DNA from: Phaeobacter cretensis
GTDB taxonomy: Bacteria; Pseudomonadota; Alphaproteobacteria; Rhodobacterales; Rhodobacteraceae
NCBI RefSeq assembly: GCF_047372505.1
Contig: NZ_JBKBEU010000003.1
Span: 1-64,000, forward strand
DNA: 64,000 bases
Direction of reading: 5' to 3'
Within the stretch, counting starts at the first letter, position 1. Each line of letters opens with the position of its first letter. Below the pieces are notes generated by a model. It made no database searches and was not told the origin of the DNA. It worked only from the letters and a program-made list of their open reading frames with translations. The position numbers and the translations under genes are program-made. This document shows positions 1 through 8,285 of this stretch, one piece after another.

Positions 1-48
1 GCCGTTCCTGAACGGAAAGTTGCGAATACACAGCTCCCATGCGATGTT

Positions 49-83
49 CTCCTATTAGATAACTCGTTGTTTTCTAATAGGAG
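49..83. terminator. 11-bp perfect inverted repeat (hairpin)
   Basis: The arms CTCCTATTAGA (49-59) and TCTAATAGGAG (73-83) are perfectly complementary around a 13-nt loop. It may be a terminator for a gene left of the window or an operator; no uridine run follows. The rest of positions 1-361 shows no gene or other recognisable signal. Confidence 0.4.
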
Positions 84-361
84 TCGCACTTCAGGGTAGC
101 GCGCTCCCCCGCACACATCATAATATCTGATAAGAATAGTTATGGTAAGAGTTTGTCGATATGGCGGACTACAATCGTAGGGTCAGCTCAGCCAATTTGA
201 TCAGTTGGTCACTACGGTTCGCAACATGTAGTTGTTAAACGCAACGAGTTCTGCAATGTATTTATGACCGCCAAGTGCTACTCTTCAGATCACTTGTTCC
301 TTTACGCCGCGACTGGTTTCTTGGACATATTTCGCGCGTTGTTCAAGCTGGTGACGATAGC

Positions 362-2305
362 CTACAGAAAGTCAGGTTGGTTCGGCTGAGCCAATCCGGC
401 CAACGACCCCGAGTTTGCGTCCAAATATAGTACAGCCGCTGTAGTTAGGGATCGTTCTAATACAAACTTGCGCAGCTCACTACGGAACAACACACGCGCT
501 GCACGATCGCCGTATGCTTCTTTGGCACATGTCGTGGCAAGCTTCGGGACTAGTAGAAGAAGCTTCAACAGGTCTAAAGTGTTCAGCATTTTTAGCGCAT
601 TGGGGCCGGGGAAGAAGCTTTCACTTGGTATCTCATTCGCGATGAGTGTTCCATGCTTCTCGAGAAGGATATGGTGATATGTTATTTGTTTTCGACCTTT
701 GGCAAAGGACGCTAATTGTGTTTCTTCCGCCAGATGCTTTGCTTTGATATAGAAGTGCTCCCCAGTCTGTGCTTGTTGCATTAATATACAATGTTGCTGG
801 GAAACAATCAGAGGCTTGTTGTTCCCTAGCTTACCCGTTGAAATCCTTATCGGTTGCAACCGTTTTGGTAAAATGCCTGTTCCGTCACCGTATTCAGTTC
901 GTGCGGTCCAGAGCACTCGCTGTGTCCCATGTTCAAGTGTTGTCACGAGATCGCCCGGCACGAGATTTTCGACTGCGGCACTTCCTGCGGGTGTCGCTAT
1001 ATGCATACCTGAGGCAAAACAGGGGATACCCATGGAATACAGCTCTGGCACGCTGTCGACCTGGCTGGGCAAAACCCCGACAAGTGTCAGGTTTTCACCA
1101 TTGGGGAAGGTGAGGATGGCATCGCCTGTGCCGTTGCCATTGGTATCTGTTACAGTGACATCCCAAGCGTTGACTGGATTACCGGCACCATCAACCAAGT
1201 TCGAGACATCAATCTGGTCTAGGGTGGTGCCATCTCCAAAATCCGACATGTCAAAGTTAGTGACCACATCTGATCCGGAGAAGTCCTCTGTCACTAGGGT
1301 GTCGCGAGAAATGTCGTTACCGAGATCGATGTTGTCGTCGCCAGAACCACCTTCGATCGTGTCGGCGCCAGTGCCGCCCGTAATCGTATCGGCCCCGCTC
1401 CCGCCAGATAGAAAATCGTCGCCCGCAGCACCTCCAATTACATCATCGCCGCTCCCGCCTAGGACACTGTCAGAGCCGCTTCCCATAGAGATGCTGAGGT
1501 CGGCTGTAGATACCGATGCATTGATTGTATCGTCACCCGAGTGCGAATAGTAGCGCTCAAAGCCCCCAAAATATGCGGTTTCGGAACCAATCGTGACCGT
1601 GCCAGCATCATCGCCTGTCAGCGTAATGGAGGCTCCGGTGACCCAATCGCCATAAACCTCGAGCATGTCGCCCTGAGTCTCATCGGTGTCACCACCATAG
1701 ACACTCTCGCCGTCGAAGTTACTGTAAATCGCTACCCAATCATCACCACCTTCGCCATAAAATGTGTCATCGCCGGTGTCGCTGTCGTAGTTATCGTTGC
1801 CGTCACCGCCATAAATCAGGTCGTCGCCACTGTATCCAGTCAGGTAGTCATTGCCGTCACCACCAAATATTGTGTCGTTGCCGATGCTGCCTTGAACCGT
1901 GTCGTTGCCGTCACCGGCCATAATCAGGTCATCGTTGTTGCCAGCCGTATTGTCGTTGTTGTCAACCTTGTCACCGTCTGGATCGCCTGAATACAAGATA
2001 TCAATCAAGTCACCGCCGGAGGTCCCCTCAACCATGTCGGCAGGTGCATTGACGACACCAGCTGTCCCGCTGGTCGTGAACCAGTTATCGGGCACGAAAT
2101 ATACGCTGCCGTCAGTGCCATAATGGTATGTGCCGGTATCGTTGATGTTGGAATAGGTCAGACCGTCGCCTTCGTAAACACCACTCCAGGACCAGTTTCC
2201 GCTGCCAATCGTTGTGCTCGAGGTAAAGGTCGACTGGCTGGCGGAAATGTAATCACCGCTTTCGAGAACACCATTACCCAAAGTAACCTGATAACCAATC
2301 GCCAT
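362..2305 (-). CDS. RTX calcium-binding exoprotein with C-terminal Hint domain
   Basis: A 647-residue protein, probably secreted. Residues about 125-330 carry degenerate RTX nonapeptides (GGDGND, GGSGDD, GGTGAD), which bind calcium after export, usually through a type I system. From Cys429 (PCFASG) to about residue 560 there is a Hint_2-type domain, the autoprocessing fold common in Roseobacter RTX proteins. There is no N-terminal signal peptide, as expected for type I substrates. The N-terminal 90 residues are Ser/Thr/Gly-rich and not recognised. No type I ABC or HlyD gene lies nearby, so export must rely on genes elsewhere. The ATG at 2305 follows a reasonable ribosome site (GGAACAGG). The substrate or role is unknown; adhesion or surface-layer function is only a guess. 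Confidence 0.85.
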   Translation of the reverse strand: MAIGYQVTLGNGVLESGDYISASQSTFTSSTTIGSGNWSWSGVYEGDGLTYSNINDTGTYHYGTDGSVYFVPDNWFTTSGTAGVVNAPADMVEGTSGGDLIDILYSGDPDGDKVDNNDNTAGNNDDLIMAGDGNDTVQGSIGNDTIFGGDGNDYLTGYSGDDLIYGGDGNDNYDSDTGDDTFYGEGGDDWVAIYSNFDGESVYGGDTDETQGDMLEVYGDWVTGASITLTGDDAGTVTIGSETAYFGGFERYYSHSGDDTINASVSTADLSISMGSGSDSVLGGSGDDVIGGAAGDDFLSGGSGADTITGGTGADTIEGGSGDDNIDLGNDISRDTLVTEDFSGSDVVTNFDMSDFGDGTTLDQIDVSNLVDGAGNPVNAWDVTVTDTNGNGTGDAILTFPNGENLTLVGVLPSQVDSVPELYSMGIPCFASGMHIATPAGSAAVENLVPGDLVTTLEHGTQRVLWTARTEYGDGTGILPKRLQPIRISTGKLGNNKPLIVSQQHCILMQQAQTGEHFYIKAKHLAEETQLASFAKGRKQITYHHILLEKHGTLIANEIPSESFFPGPNALKMLNTLDLLKLLLLVPKLATTCAKEAYGDRAARVLFRSELRKFVLERSLTTAAVLYLDANSGSLAGLAQPNQPDFL

Positions 2306-2678
2306 GACCTGTTCCTTTGTTTCGTCGCCCCTTCAGCACGGAATTTCATAATGATCGAATCCGCTTCTCCCAGCCTAAATCATTTAAGTTTTGAAGTTGT
2401 GAACCAGAGAGCTTTATGAAAATTTGGTGAAATCCTATCAAAAAAATAATCCATCAGCCCGAAGTTGCACAATTGTCTTGTCCTGCATAAGAACCTCATA
2501 GTTATATCTATTTTAACCATGAGCGTTGTTTCTAACGTGCCTGCCCACGCGGCATCGCTCCCGGAAAGCACATGGAACACTGCATCATAAAAAGGCCCAT
2601 ACGCGTTTCCCATCTCGCGGACGATTTCGATCGCAGAATGACCTGAGCTCGGCCTAAACTGCCGAGATCTCAACTAAG

Positions 2679-2702
2679 GTGGACGCACGCGATTGCGTCC
2701 AC
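2679..2702. repeat. 8-bp perfect hairpin in the gap upstream of the RTX gene
   Basis: GTGGACGC (2679-2686) pairs perfectly with GCGTCCAC (2695-2702) around an 8-nt loop. It lies in the 560-bp stretch (2306-2865) between the RTX gene and the decayed aldolase, where no convincing gene is seen. It could be a terminator for the decayed genes, which are transcribed towards it, or part of the RTX promoter region. Confidence 0.3.
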
Positions 2703-2865
2703 TGCACTTGGCAGGGTTAGGTTTTGAGGTGCAGTACCATTCGGGTCTAGACTCACCATCGACCATCGTCTTTGGACTCCTGCTTTCACTGAAAGGGGTC
2801 CACGCGGTTCGAAAGCCCGCCCGCGATGCATGATGCGAATTCGGTTTTCAGACAATCGAGGCGGA

Positions 2866-3436
2866 TCAGAGCGTTTGCCAGACAATCTTGAAATCCTCGC
2901 GGAACGCAAATCGTTTCAGATGAGCGTCGATCCCCTCAATCTGCAAAATATCGTCGAGCGCTTCCATACCTTTGCGGTTCTCAACCTGTACAAGCAGACA
3001 GACCTCATCGCGGGCGGTCTGCAGATAATCGGGAATGGCCGAAAAGCCAGACGCACGCGCCAGCGCAGAACCAACGCCACGAATACCGTGCGGCGGATAG
3101 GTGACGGCCGCCACCAATTCCAGCGCCTGATCGGCACTTTCTACCATCGGCACCAAGAGCGTCTGCGCCCCGGCATCAAGCAGCTGCTTGATCATCCAGG
3201 GCTCACCAATGGTCGGACGCACCACGGGGTGGCTGTCAAACCCTTTGATGACCTGCATCTGTCCGATGATTGATCGCACGTTATTTGGCGCATGCTCGGC
3301 GTCGATCAGCTACCAGTCAAACCCCGGCTCCCGCACTGATTTCTGCGATGTAGGAATCGGCCAGACCAAGCCAGCAGCCGATCTGCGGCACGCCGTCCTT
3401 GAGAGCCTGTTTGAAGGGGTTTGTCGGTGCAGGCAT
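2866..3436 (-). pseudogene. Broken HpcH/HpaI-type aldolase (4-hydroxy-2-oxoheptanedioate aldolase)
   Basis: The family cleaves 4-hydroxy-2-oxoheptanedioate to pyruvate and succinate semialdehyde at the end of homoprotocatechuate degradation. The start MPAPTNPFKQAL (ATG at 3436) and the continuation VRSIIGQMQVIKGFDSHPVV are clear family sequence. Near 3312-3330 the frame is lost: one extra G turns GAGFDW into GAGV-stop, and in the corrected frame a TAG sits where a Leu codon is expected. The 3' end is also gone: homology stops after QIEGID (about 2925) and unrelated residues run to the stop at 2866. Three independent lesions make this a decayed gene. It lies directly downstream of the broken hydratase, the usual gene order in hpc/hpa operons. 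Confidence 0.8.
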
Positions 3437-3446
3437 TGGAATGTTC

Positions 3447-4100
3447 CTAGGCAAAAGCGATGGCGACCTCGCCGAAAGATCCGAAATCAGCGTGGATCTC
3501 GGACCCCGACGGGCCAGCCAGACAACGCTTTCTACCGGATCGTTCAATACCCCGGCACCTAGGCCGGTTTCTTCGACCTCATCATTACGTGACGTGATCG
3601 CCCCGACCCATCTGAGATCATGGGCATCTACCGCGTGACGCTGAGGCCACAGAACAATACCAGCGTTGTCGGAAATCGTATCAAACACTTTGCGGGTTTG
3701 TCCGGTTTCGGGAGCCGCACGCAAAATCCGGGTGTCGAGGATCTCTATCGAGGGAGTAACATAGTCCGTTGCGGCAAGAACCTCGTCACGTGTGACTTCG
3801 GTACCACCGAGCGATCCCTTCATTACGAAGGCTATCTCTGCTTCGATACGCGGCTGGATGAACCGCCCCTCGGGCACCGTCGCGCCATGTTCAAAAGCCA
3901 TATCGTCAAACAGGATACCGCTGTCGGGAATGTCGATGTTCAGTGCGTATTGCGTGGCTTTCGACGTGAGTCCGATGTTCCAGCCGACCACCTGACGTCC
4001 GGCGTCGATTTTGGCACGGTATATAGCATTCTGAATCGCATAGGCATCGTCCATCCCCATATCGGGATAGCGCTTCGTCAGCAGCCCGATCTGATCGCAG
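3447..4100 (-). pseudogene. Broken HpcG/HpaH-type 2-oxohept-4-ene-1,7-dioate hydratase
   Basis: The family hydrates 2-oxohept-4-ene-1,7-dioate in homoprotocatechuate degradation. Family segments are clear: RYPDMGMDDAYAIQ, IGLTSKATQ, RIEAEIAFV, TDYVTPSIEILDTRI, RKVFDTISDN, and the native C-terminus EIHADFGSFGEVAIAFA with its TAG at 3447-3449. The N-terminal ~30 residues are missing; at about 4100 the gene is joined to VOC-like sequence in another frame. Near 3510 an out-of-frame deletion removes roughly 30-35 residues between VVWLAR and SEIHAD. An open frame runs through the deletion and fuses the hydratase to the start of the aldolase, ending at 3317, but that product would not be a functional enzyme. 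Confidence 0.8.
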
Positions 4101-4421
4101 TTTCAGCAGCGGCGTCTCAGCAACGCCCAAGACCAGCGTGTCCCTATCCTGTGTCAGAGGTACCAATCCGAGGACTAATTGATAGAAACTCCCGACAAGG
4201 GCTAAATCGTTGTCAACGAGAGTCACCGACTTGATGGATATTGGCGTGCTACTGCTAGTCATAAGCGAATTCGCTTTCCAGATTTTTGCGTTCTGACCAG
4301 CAATCTGCTGCACAAAGGCCTGCCCCATAGCCATATCACTAAGCATAGCGGCTGTGCTGAAGGTTATGCCGCCTGCGACGCTGCGGGTGAGAAACTTGCG
4401 ACGTGTCAAATTGCTGGTCAT
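3906..4421 (-). pseudogene. Tat-leader/VOC-fragment chimera running into hydratase DNA
   Basis: From the ATG at 4421 the protein begins with a twin-arginine leader (LTRRKFLTRSVAGG, hydrophobic stretch, AMGQAF). Around residue 60 it changes to the first half of a glyoxalase/VOC domain resembling catechol 2,3-dioxygenase CatE (ISIKSVTLVDNDLALVGSFY, then VLGVAETPLLKLR). At about 4100 it reads out of frame through the hydratase sequence to a stop at 3906. It is a junction of three unrelated pieces and lacks the second VOC module with its metal ligands. Whether the Tat leader belonged to the VOC protein or to another lost gene cannot be told. Confidence 0.7.
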
Positions 4422-4433
4422 GACCTTTACCTC

Positions 4434-4845
4434 TTAATCGTTCGGGTAACCAAACACATCATTTTCATTGGCAGTTTCTCCGGTCTGCGCCTCTTCGATG
4501 TCCCAATGTTCGACGATCTGACCGTCGTCATTGAAGCGGAAGATATCCATGTAACCGATACCCAAATCGGCATTTTTGTTGAGGTCAGTTTCCTTTGAAT
4601 GCACCACCACCATATCGCCCATTGCAATAGTTTTGGCGACTTCAGTACTCAGCTGGGTGCCGCTCTCGGCAAGTTCTCCCATATACTCCACCAATGCGTC
4701 ACGACCGTTGGGCACATTAGGGCTGTGCTGGATATATTCGTCTACGAATATAAAATCGGTAATCGCCGAGACATCCGAAGGTGTTTCAAAGGTTTTCAGA
4801 ACGGCTATAGCCCGCGCCCGGATCTGCTGTCAGTTCTTTGGATAC
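4434..4845 (-). pseudogene. 5'-truncated SnoaL-like (NTF2-fold) protein
   Basis: The frame encodes VLKTFETPSD, DEYIQHSPNVPNGRDALVEYM, MGDMVVVHSKE, YMDIFRFNDDGQIVEHWDIE and a C-terminus NENDVFGYPND, typical of SnoaL-like proteins of about 120-150 residues. Sequence homologous to the family continues upstream of the GTG at 4715 up to a TGA near 4845 with no plausible start codon, so the 5' end appears lost at the junction with the LysR remnant. It ends 12 bp before the chimera ATG (4421). The function of the intact protein is unknown. Confidence 0.6.
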
Positions 4846-4846
4846 G

Positions 4847-5762
4847 GCACCGATCAGCTCAACCGGGCCATCGCCATATGCTGTCGTCTGCTGACAACGT
4901 TTGTCACGGTTTATGAATGCGGGTCCGTCACTGCGGCCGCCCAAGAGCTGAGCATTACACAATCCACTGTCAGTCACGGTTTGAACCGGCTTCGTGAGAT
5001 AACGGGCAATGCAATGTTTGTACCTGTTGGACGCGGCATTACCCCACAGAGAGAGCCGATGTTCTGGTGACAGAGGCGAGGCAGCTGTTAAGCGGAATGG
5101 AGCGGTTCTCTCCGTCCGGCGCGTACGATCCGACAACGGATAAGCGCCCTTTCACTATTGCCGCGAGCGACTACCAGATCGAAATCATTATCAAACCTCT
5201 GATCAATCGCCTGCGCAGCATAGCACCACAGATGCAGTTGCGTGTCTTACGTGCTCATGCCCAGGATGAATGGGTTGGCTTACTCCGCGCGGGATCGACC
5301 GATCTCGTATTGTCGATCGAACTCAAGACCAATGAATCCGATCTAATGCTACAACGTGTTCTAAGCGAAGACGAGGACATTTGTTATTGTGATCCCGCTC
5401 ATCGTGCGCCACCAAATACGCTTGATCGCTACTGCGCCGCACCGCATGTCATTATGGCTCCGGGGAAATTCCGAACAACAATTGTAGATCAAAGGCTGGC
5501 AGAGCAGGGACGGCATCGGCAGATCGCTTTGAGTTTGCCGAGCTTCTCCACCGGTGCGACAATTCTGCGGGGAACAGACATGGTCGCACTCATGCCGTTT
5601 AGGCTTAGAAGCACAGTATTTGCTGGTATTGCCACCTGCCCTCCCCCATTCGACTTATCCAGAGATACAATCACGCAGACGTGGCACAGCAAGACATACG
5701 CTTCCCCTCGTCATCGGTGGCTGCGTGCACAGGTACAGGCCGCCGTGACGGGCACCGCTTAA
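4847..5762 (+). pseudogene. LysR-family regulator broken by a one-base deletion
   Basis: The helix-turn-helix half (LLTTFVTVYECGSVTAAAQ, then STVSHGLNRLREITG) is in one frame and stops at 5070. The effector-binding half, from VTEARQLLSGMERF onward, is in the next frame and ends at 5762. At about 5039-5044 the codons for GIT-P run through four C residues. A fifth C would restore a continuous GITPTERADVLVTEARQ reading, so a single-base deletion explains the break. No clear start codon with ribosome site is seen upstream, so the 5' end may also be damaged. It probably once controlled the adjacent catabolic genes. Confidence 0.7.
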
Positions 5763-6070
5763 TAACGCCGACGCCCCTCCTCGCTGCATCTGTGTGCGGA
5801 TAGGTATTCCACATATTTCTAGTACTGGCTGAGTGGCTCGGCGGTGGCCATCTACGGCCTGCTTTCCGTCGATGCGGGCCAGATAATGCTAAAACGCTCA
5901 AACGCAGGTCACCTAGGTGGGGCAAATCAGAATACGAGACATGATCTTCTGAAAATTTCAGAAAATTTCAGCCGCGGTTTCAGGACTTATGACCCCAGCA
6001 ACCCGATGATGATCGGGCAAGGTTCACAAAATCCGGGCCTGCTGCCAATCATCAAAGCGAGGAAATTCTC

Positions 6071-6742
6071 ATGTCTACCCTTTTGACAATCAATGTAAAA
6101 AACTTGGAGCCTGCGACCCAAGGCTTCTTCTTTTTCCAGGAACCTGCAACCTATATCGGTGGTTCAACGGTCTATTCCAACAGCCTCTTCGCAGAGAACC
6201 TTGCCAACTATGGCTCGTCTGGCTCAATCCTGACCTTTCAGGTTGATCTGCAGTATTATGCTGGCATTCAGGAAGCCCATACGGTGCCTGCTGTTGGCCA
6301 TTCGTCTGGCTATTCGTCGGCCAGCCGTGCGATCGACCTTGCGCCAGCCGGCGGCGGCAGCGCCAATGACTCCACAACCGCCACTGTCAGCCCAGCACTG
6401 GGTCTGTCCACACCAACAAACGAGTCCGGCGTGCAGGCTGGCGCGTTCCGCATCAACACACCCAGCTTCTCTTCGCCGCCCTTCTACAACGTCGGCTCTG
6501 CTGTGTCGGCAAACGGCGGGATCGTCTTGTCGAACTTTGTTCAGGCAAACCCACAGTCGCACGTCGATTGCGAGCCGATCCTGAAATACTATGTTGCGAC
6601 AGGTACCTACACACCTGGCACAGTGATGGATTTCACCGCCGCGTCAAAAACCTCGGCACTGTGTGATTTCACCGGGGGCTACACTGTGATTGACGTGGAG
6701 CTGGCAGCCAATGGGGATTGGAACATCACCAGCCGGACCTAG
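6071..6742 (+). CDS. Uncharacterised protein, paralogue A
   Basis: A 223-residue protein with no signal peptide or membrane segment, rich in Ser, Gly, Thr and aromatic residues and probably beta-rich. It starts MSTLLTINVKNLEP and has GFFFFQEPATYIGG, a motif reminiscent of uncharacterised proteins in both bacteria and fungi. It shares with the next gene the blocks GSSGSILTFQ, LGLSTP, a conserved SHVDC and a C-terminal ALCDFTGGY. The conserved Cys pair suggests a structural bond. The start follows GCGAGGAAATTCTC, a good ribosome site. The 309-bp gap before it contains a small CCCGAT/ATCGGG hairpin near 6002-6019 and a doubled GAAAATTTCA; nothing else was recognised there. The function is unknown. 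Confidence 0.7.
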   Translation: MSTLLTINVKNLEPATQGFFFFQEPATYIGGSTVYSNSLFAENLANYGSSGSILTFQVDLQYYAGIQEAHTVPAVGHSSGYSSASRAIDLAPAGGGSANDSTTATVSPALGLSTPTNESGVQAGAFRINTPSFSSPPFYNVGSAVSANGGIVLSNFVQANPQSHVDCEPILKYYVATGTYTPGTVMDFTAASKTSALCDFTGGYTVIDVELAANGDWNITSRT

Positions 6743-6811
6743 GCCAGTTTACCTCTCTGCCTAGTAGAACTTCGGAGCAGCTCAGGCTGCGCCGTAGAAT
6801 GGACTGCTCTC

Positions 6812-7516
6812 ATGCCGCATACGCTGACCATAGTAATCAGGAACCTGTCTCAGAATAAAATGCAGTTCTATGCGTTTCAGCACCCTGCAGATTACAAGAG
6901 TTCAGGAAGTGTACTTCAGTCGTCATCGGCCAGCTTAGCTACGGGAGCAGTCCTCCCCTTCAAATCATCCGGGTCCACGCTTAAGTTTCAATTTGGTCGG
7001 CAGCCTCATGTCGCTGCATTTAGCAATCAAGCCAAGTTTGCGATGCTTGTTAAGCCTCAACCGTATTCGAGCGCTTCGCAAACATCCGTTAATGCCAGTT
7101 GGCCAATTGCTCTGACGCCCAAGGACCAGACTAAGCAGGTGCCAAACAATTCGCTGTTGACGGTCGGCTCTCTTGGCTTGTCCAAACCGGCCTACACATC
7201 AGGCATCACTGAAGGCAGCTTTGGTATCCAGATACCAAGCTACACACCCACCGGTGGTTTGAAGCTCTACTGCGGCAATGGAGTACAGGTAAAAAACACG
7301 CAGGTCGTTTTATCCAGCTATGTCACCCCGTCACCGGTCAGTCACATATTCTGCGCGCCAAAGCCGAAATTCTACGTGAAGACAGGCAGTCATCCCGTCG
7401 GATCACCCATTTCGTTTTCGGCCACGGGTGCTGCGCTCTGCGATTTTACACAAGGCTATTCTACCTGCAACGTGGACTATCAATCAGACGGCACATTCAC
7501 AGTCCATCGGCAATAA
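6812..7516 (+). CDS. Uncharacterised protein, paralogue B
   Basis: A 234-residue homologue of the preceding protein, 69 bp downstream and in the same direction. Shared blocks are GSVLQSS, KSSGSTLKFQF, LGLSKP, SHIFC and ALCDFTQGY. Overall identity is low, so the duplication is old. No signal peptide or membrane segment is visible. A tandem pair of this kind suggests related subunits or two variants of a surface or storage protein, but nothing in the sequence decides between these. Confidence 0.7.
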   Translation: MPHTLTIVIRNLSQNKMQFYAFQHPADYKSSGSVLQSSSASLATGAVLPFKSSGSTLKFQFGRQPHVAAFSNQAKFAMLVKPQPYSSASQTSVNASWPIALTPKDQTKQVPNNSLLTVGSLGLSKPAYTSGITEGSFGIQIPSYTPTGGLKLYCGNGVQVKNTQVVLSSYVTPSPVSHIFCAPKPKFYVKTGSHPVGSPISFSATGAALCDFTQGYSTCNVDYQSDGTFTVHRQ

Positions 7517-7526
7517 CGACCAATCG

Positions 7527-7546
7527 CGGGGCCTTGTTGGGCCCCG
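7527..7546 (+). terminator. GC-rich hairpin after paralogue B
   Basis: CGGGGCC (7527-7533) pairs with GGCCCCG (7540-7546) around a 6-nt loop and is followed by GCAAAAAC. It probably attenuates transcription between paralogue B and the small exported protein. Confidence 0.5.
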
Positions 7547-7607
7547 GCAAAAACGCTTCGCCGCATGGCGATATCCCTCAAATCTCTGGCGAATAAGGAA
7601 TTTAGAT

Positions 7608-8003
7608 ATGACACTTCTCAAAAGACTTGCTGCCACCCTCTTGCTGTTGGTTTCCCTGCCTGCATTTGCTCATGCTGCCTGTACGGCAACCAATAATACC
7701 GAGTATTCAGCGGCCATTGCCCATGGCCACGCTTACACGAAACACTCAGCCGAATTTGTGCATGGAGCGGTAATTGATGGCTTAGCATTTCCTGATGCCA
7801 CGATAGCCAATGCGGATGAATTCGCGACATTCCTTCTGGGGATTATGAATGCTCCGACGGAGTCCAAGCCACTGGCCAACAGTCGCAGTGCATACTGGCA
7901 TACGCCCACCGGTACAGTCATCATCACCAATGATAATGCCAACGACTGCGGCACAGCGTTTCGTCCATTGACCGGTAAGACCTACTACGACAACCTAAGT
8001 TGA
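7608..8003 (+). CDS. Small exported protein of unknown function
   Basis: A 131-residue protein with a classic Sec signal peptide (MTLLKRLAATLLLLVSLPAFAHA, cleavage after AHA). The mature part begins ACTATNNTEYSAAIAHGHAYTKH, has two cysteines (near the mature start and in NDNANDCGTAFR) that could form a disulfide, and ends YYDNLS. The ATG at 7608 follows AAGGA at about 7595. It lies between paralogue B and the 57-residue protein and probably belongs to the same transcription unit. No family was recognised. Confidence 0.7.
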   Translation: MTLLKRLAATLLLLVSLPAFAHAACTATNNTEYSAAIAHGHAYTKHSAEFVHGAVIDGLAFPDATIANADEFATFLLGIMNAPTESKPLANSRSAYWHTPTGTVIITNDNANDCGTAFRPLTGKTYYDNLS

Positions 8004-8021
8004 ATTCAGACGTTAATCCAT

Positions 8022-8049
8022 GCCGCCTCTCCGGTCTGCGGAGGGCGGC
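8022..8049 (+). terminator. Strong hairpin between small exported protein and 57-residue protein
   Basis: GCCGCC/GGCGGC and CTCCG/CGGAG form an 11-bp stem with one bulged T and a 5-nt loop. It lies just ahead of the AAGGA ribosome site of the next gene, so it may attenuate or stabilise the message. Confidence 0.5.
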
Positions 8050-8070
8050 AGATTTAATAAGGAAAACGCA

Positions 8071-8244
8071 ATGCCTGACCAATCTCCAGATAAGCTGACG
8101 GCAACCGAATGCATGGCTTTGGCCAACTGTCTGAATCATATGATTTCACAGACAGAAACAGACGAGTTTTCTACCCTTGTGGGAATTGACAAGGACAGCG
8201 CGAAGGCCCTTATGACCAAGCTGAAAAGCATGACCGCAAACTGA
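8071..8244 (+). CDS. 57-residue small protein of unknown function
   Basis: The ATG at 8071 follows AAGGA with proper spacing. The product (MPDQSPDKLTATECMALANC...) is soluble, probably alpha-helical, with two cysteines six residues apart (ECMALANC) and the ending LMTKLKSMTAN. It is the last gene of the rightward group and ends just before a bidirectional terminator. The coding call rests on start, spacing and composition; no family was recognised. Confidence 0.55.
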   Translation: MPDQSPDKLTATECMALANCLNHMISQTETDEFSTLVGIDKDSAKALMTKLKSMTAN

Positions 8245-8260
8245 TCTGAAGCTAGTGATC

Positions 8261-8280
8261 ATTGCCCCAGATGGGGCAAT
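8261..8280. terminator. Bidirectional terminator between convergent genes
   Basis: ATTGCCCC and GGGGCAAT form a perfect 8-bp stem with an AGAT loop exactly in the 41-bp gap between the 57-residue gene and the protease gene, which converge here. Confidence 0.75.
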
Positions 8281-8285
8281 GTCGC

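Noticed and set aside
1320..1990. Repeated CA/GC-rich segments that resemble a short tandem repeat or CRISPR-like array
   Set aside because: The periodicity is that of the RTX nonapeptide codons inside the exoprotein gene; units vary and there are no uniform spacers.
2380..2673. 97-codon minus-strand frame upstream of the RTX gene
   Set aside because: No ribosome site, no recognisable sequence, and it lies in a region of probable promoter and decayed DNA.
2830..3273. 147-codon plus-strand frame over the broken aldolase
   Set aside because: It is antisense to clear aldolase family sequence.
5844..6086. 80-codon plus-strand frame before paralogue A
   Set aside because: Overlaps the paralogue start and its ribosome site, and has no recognisable product.
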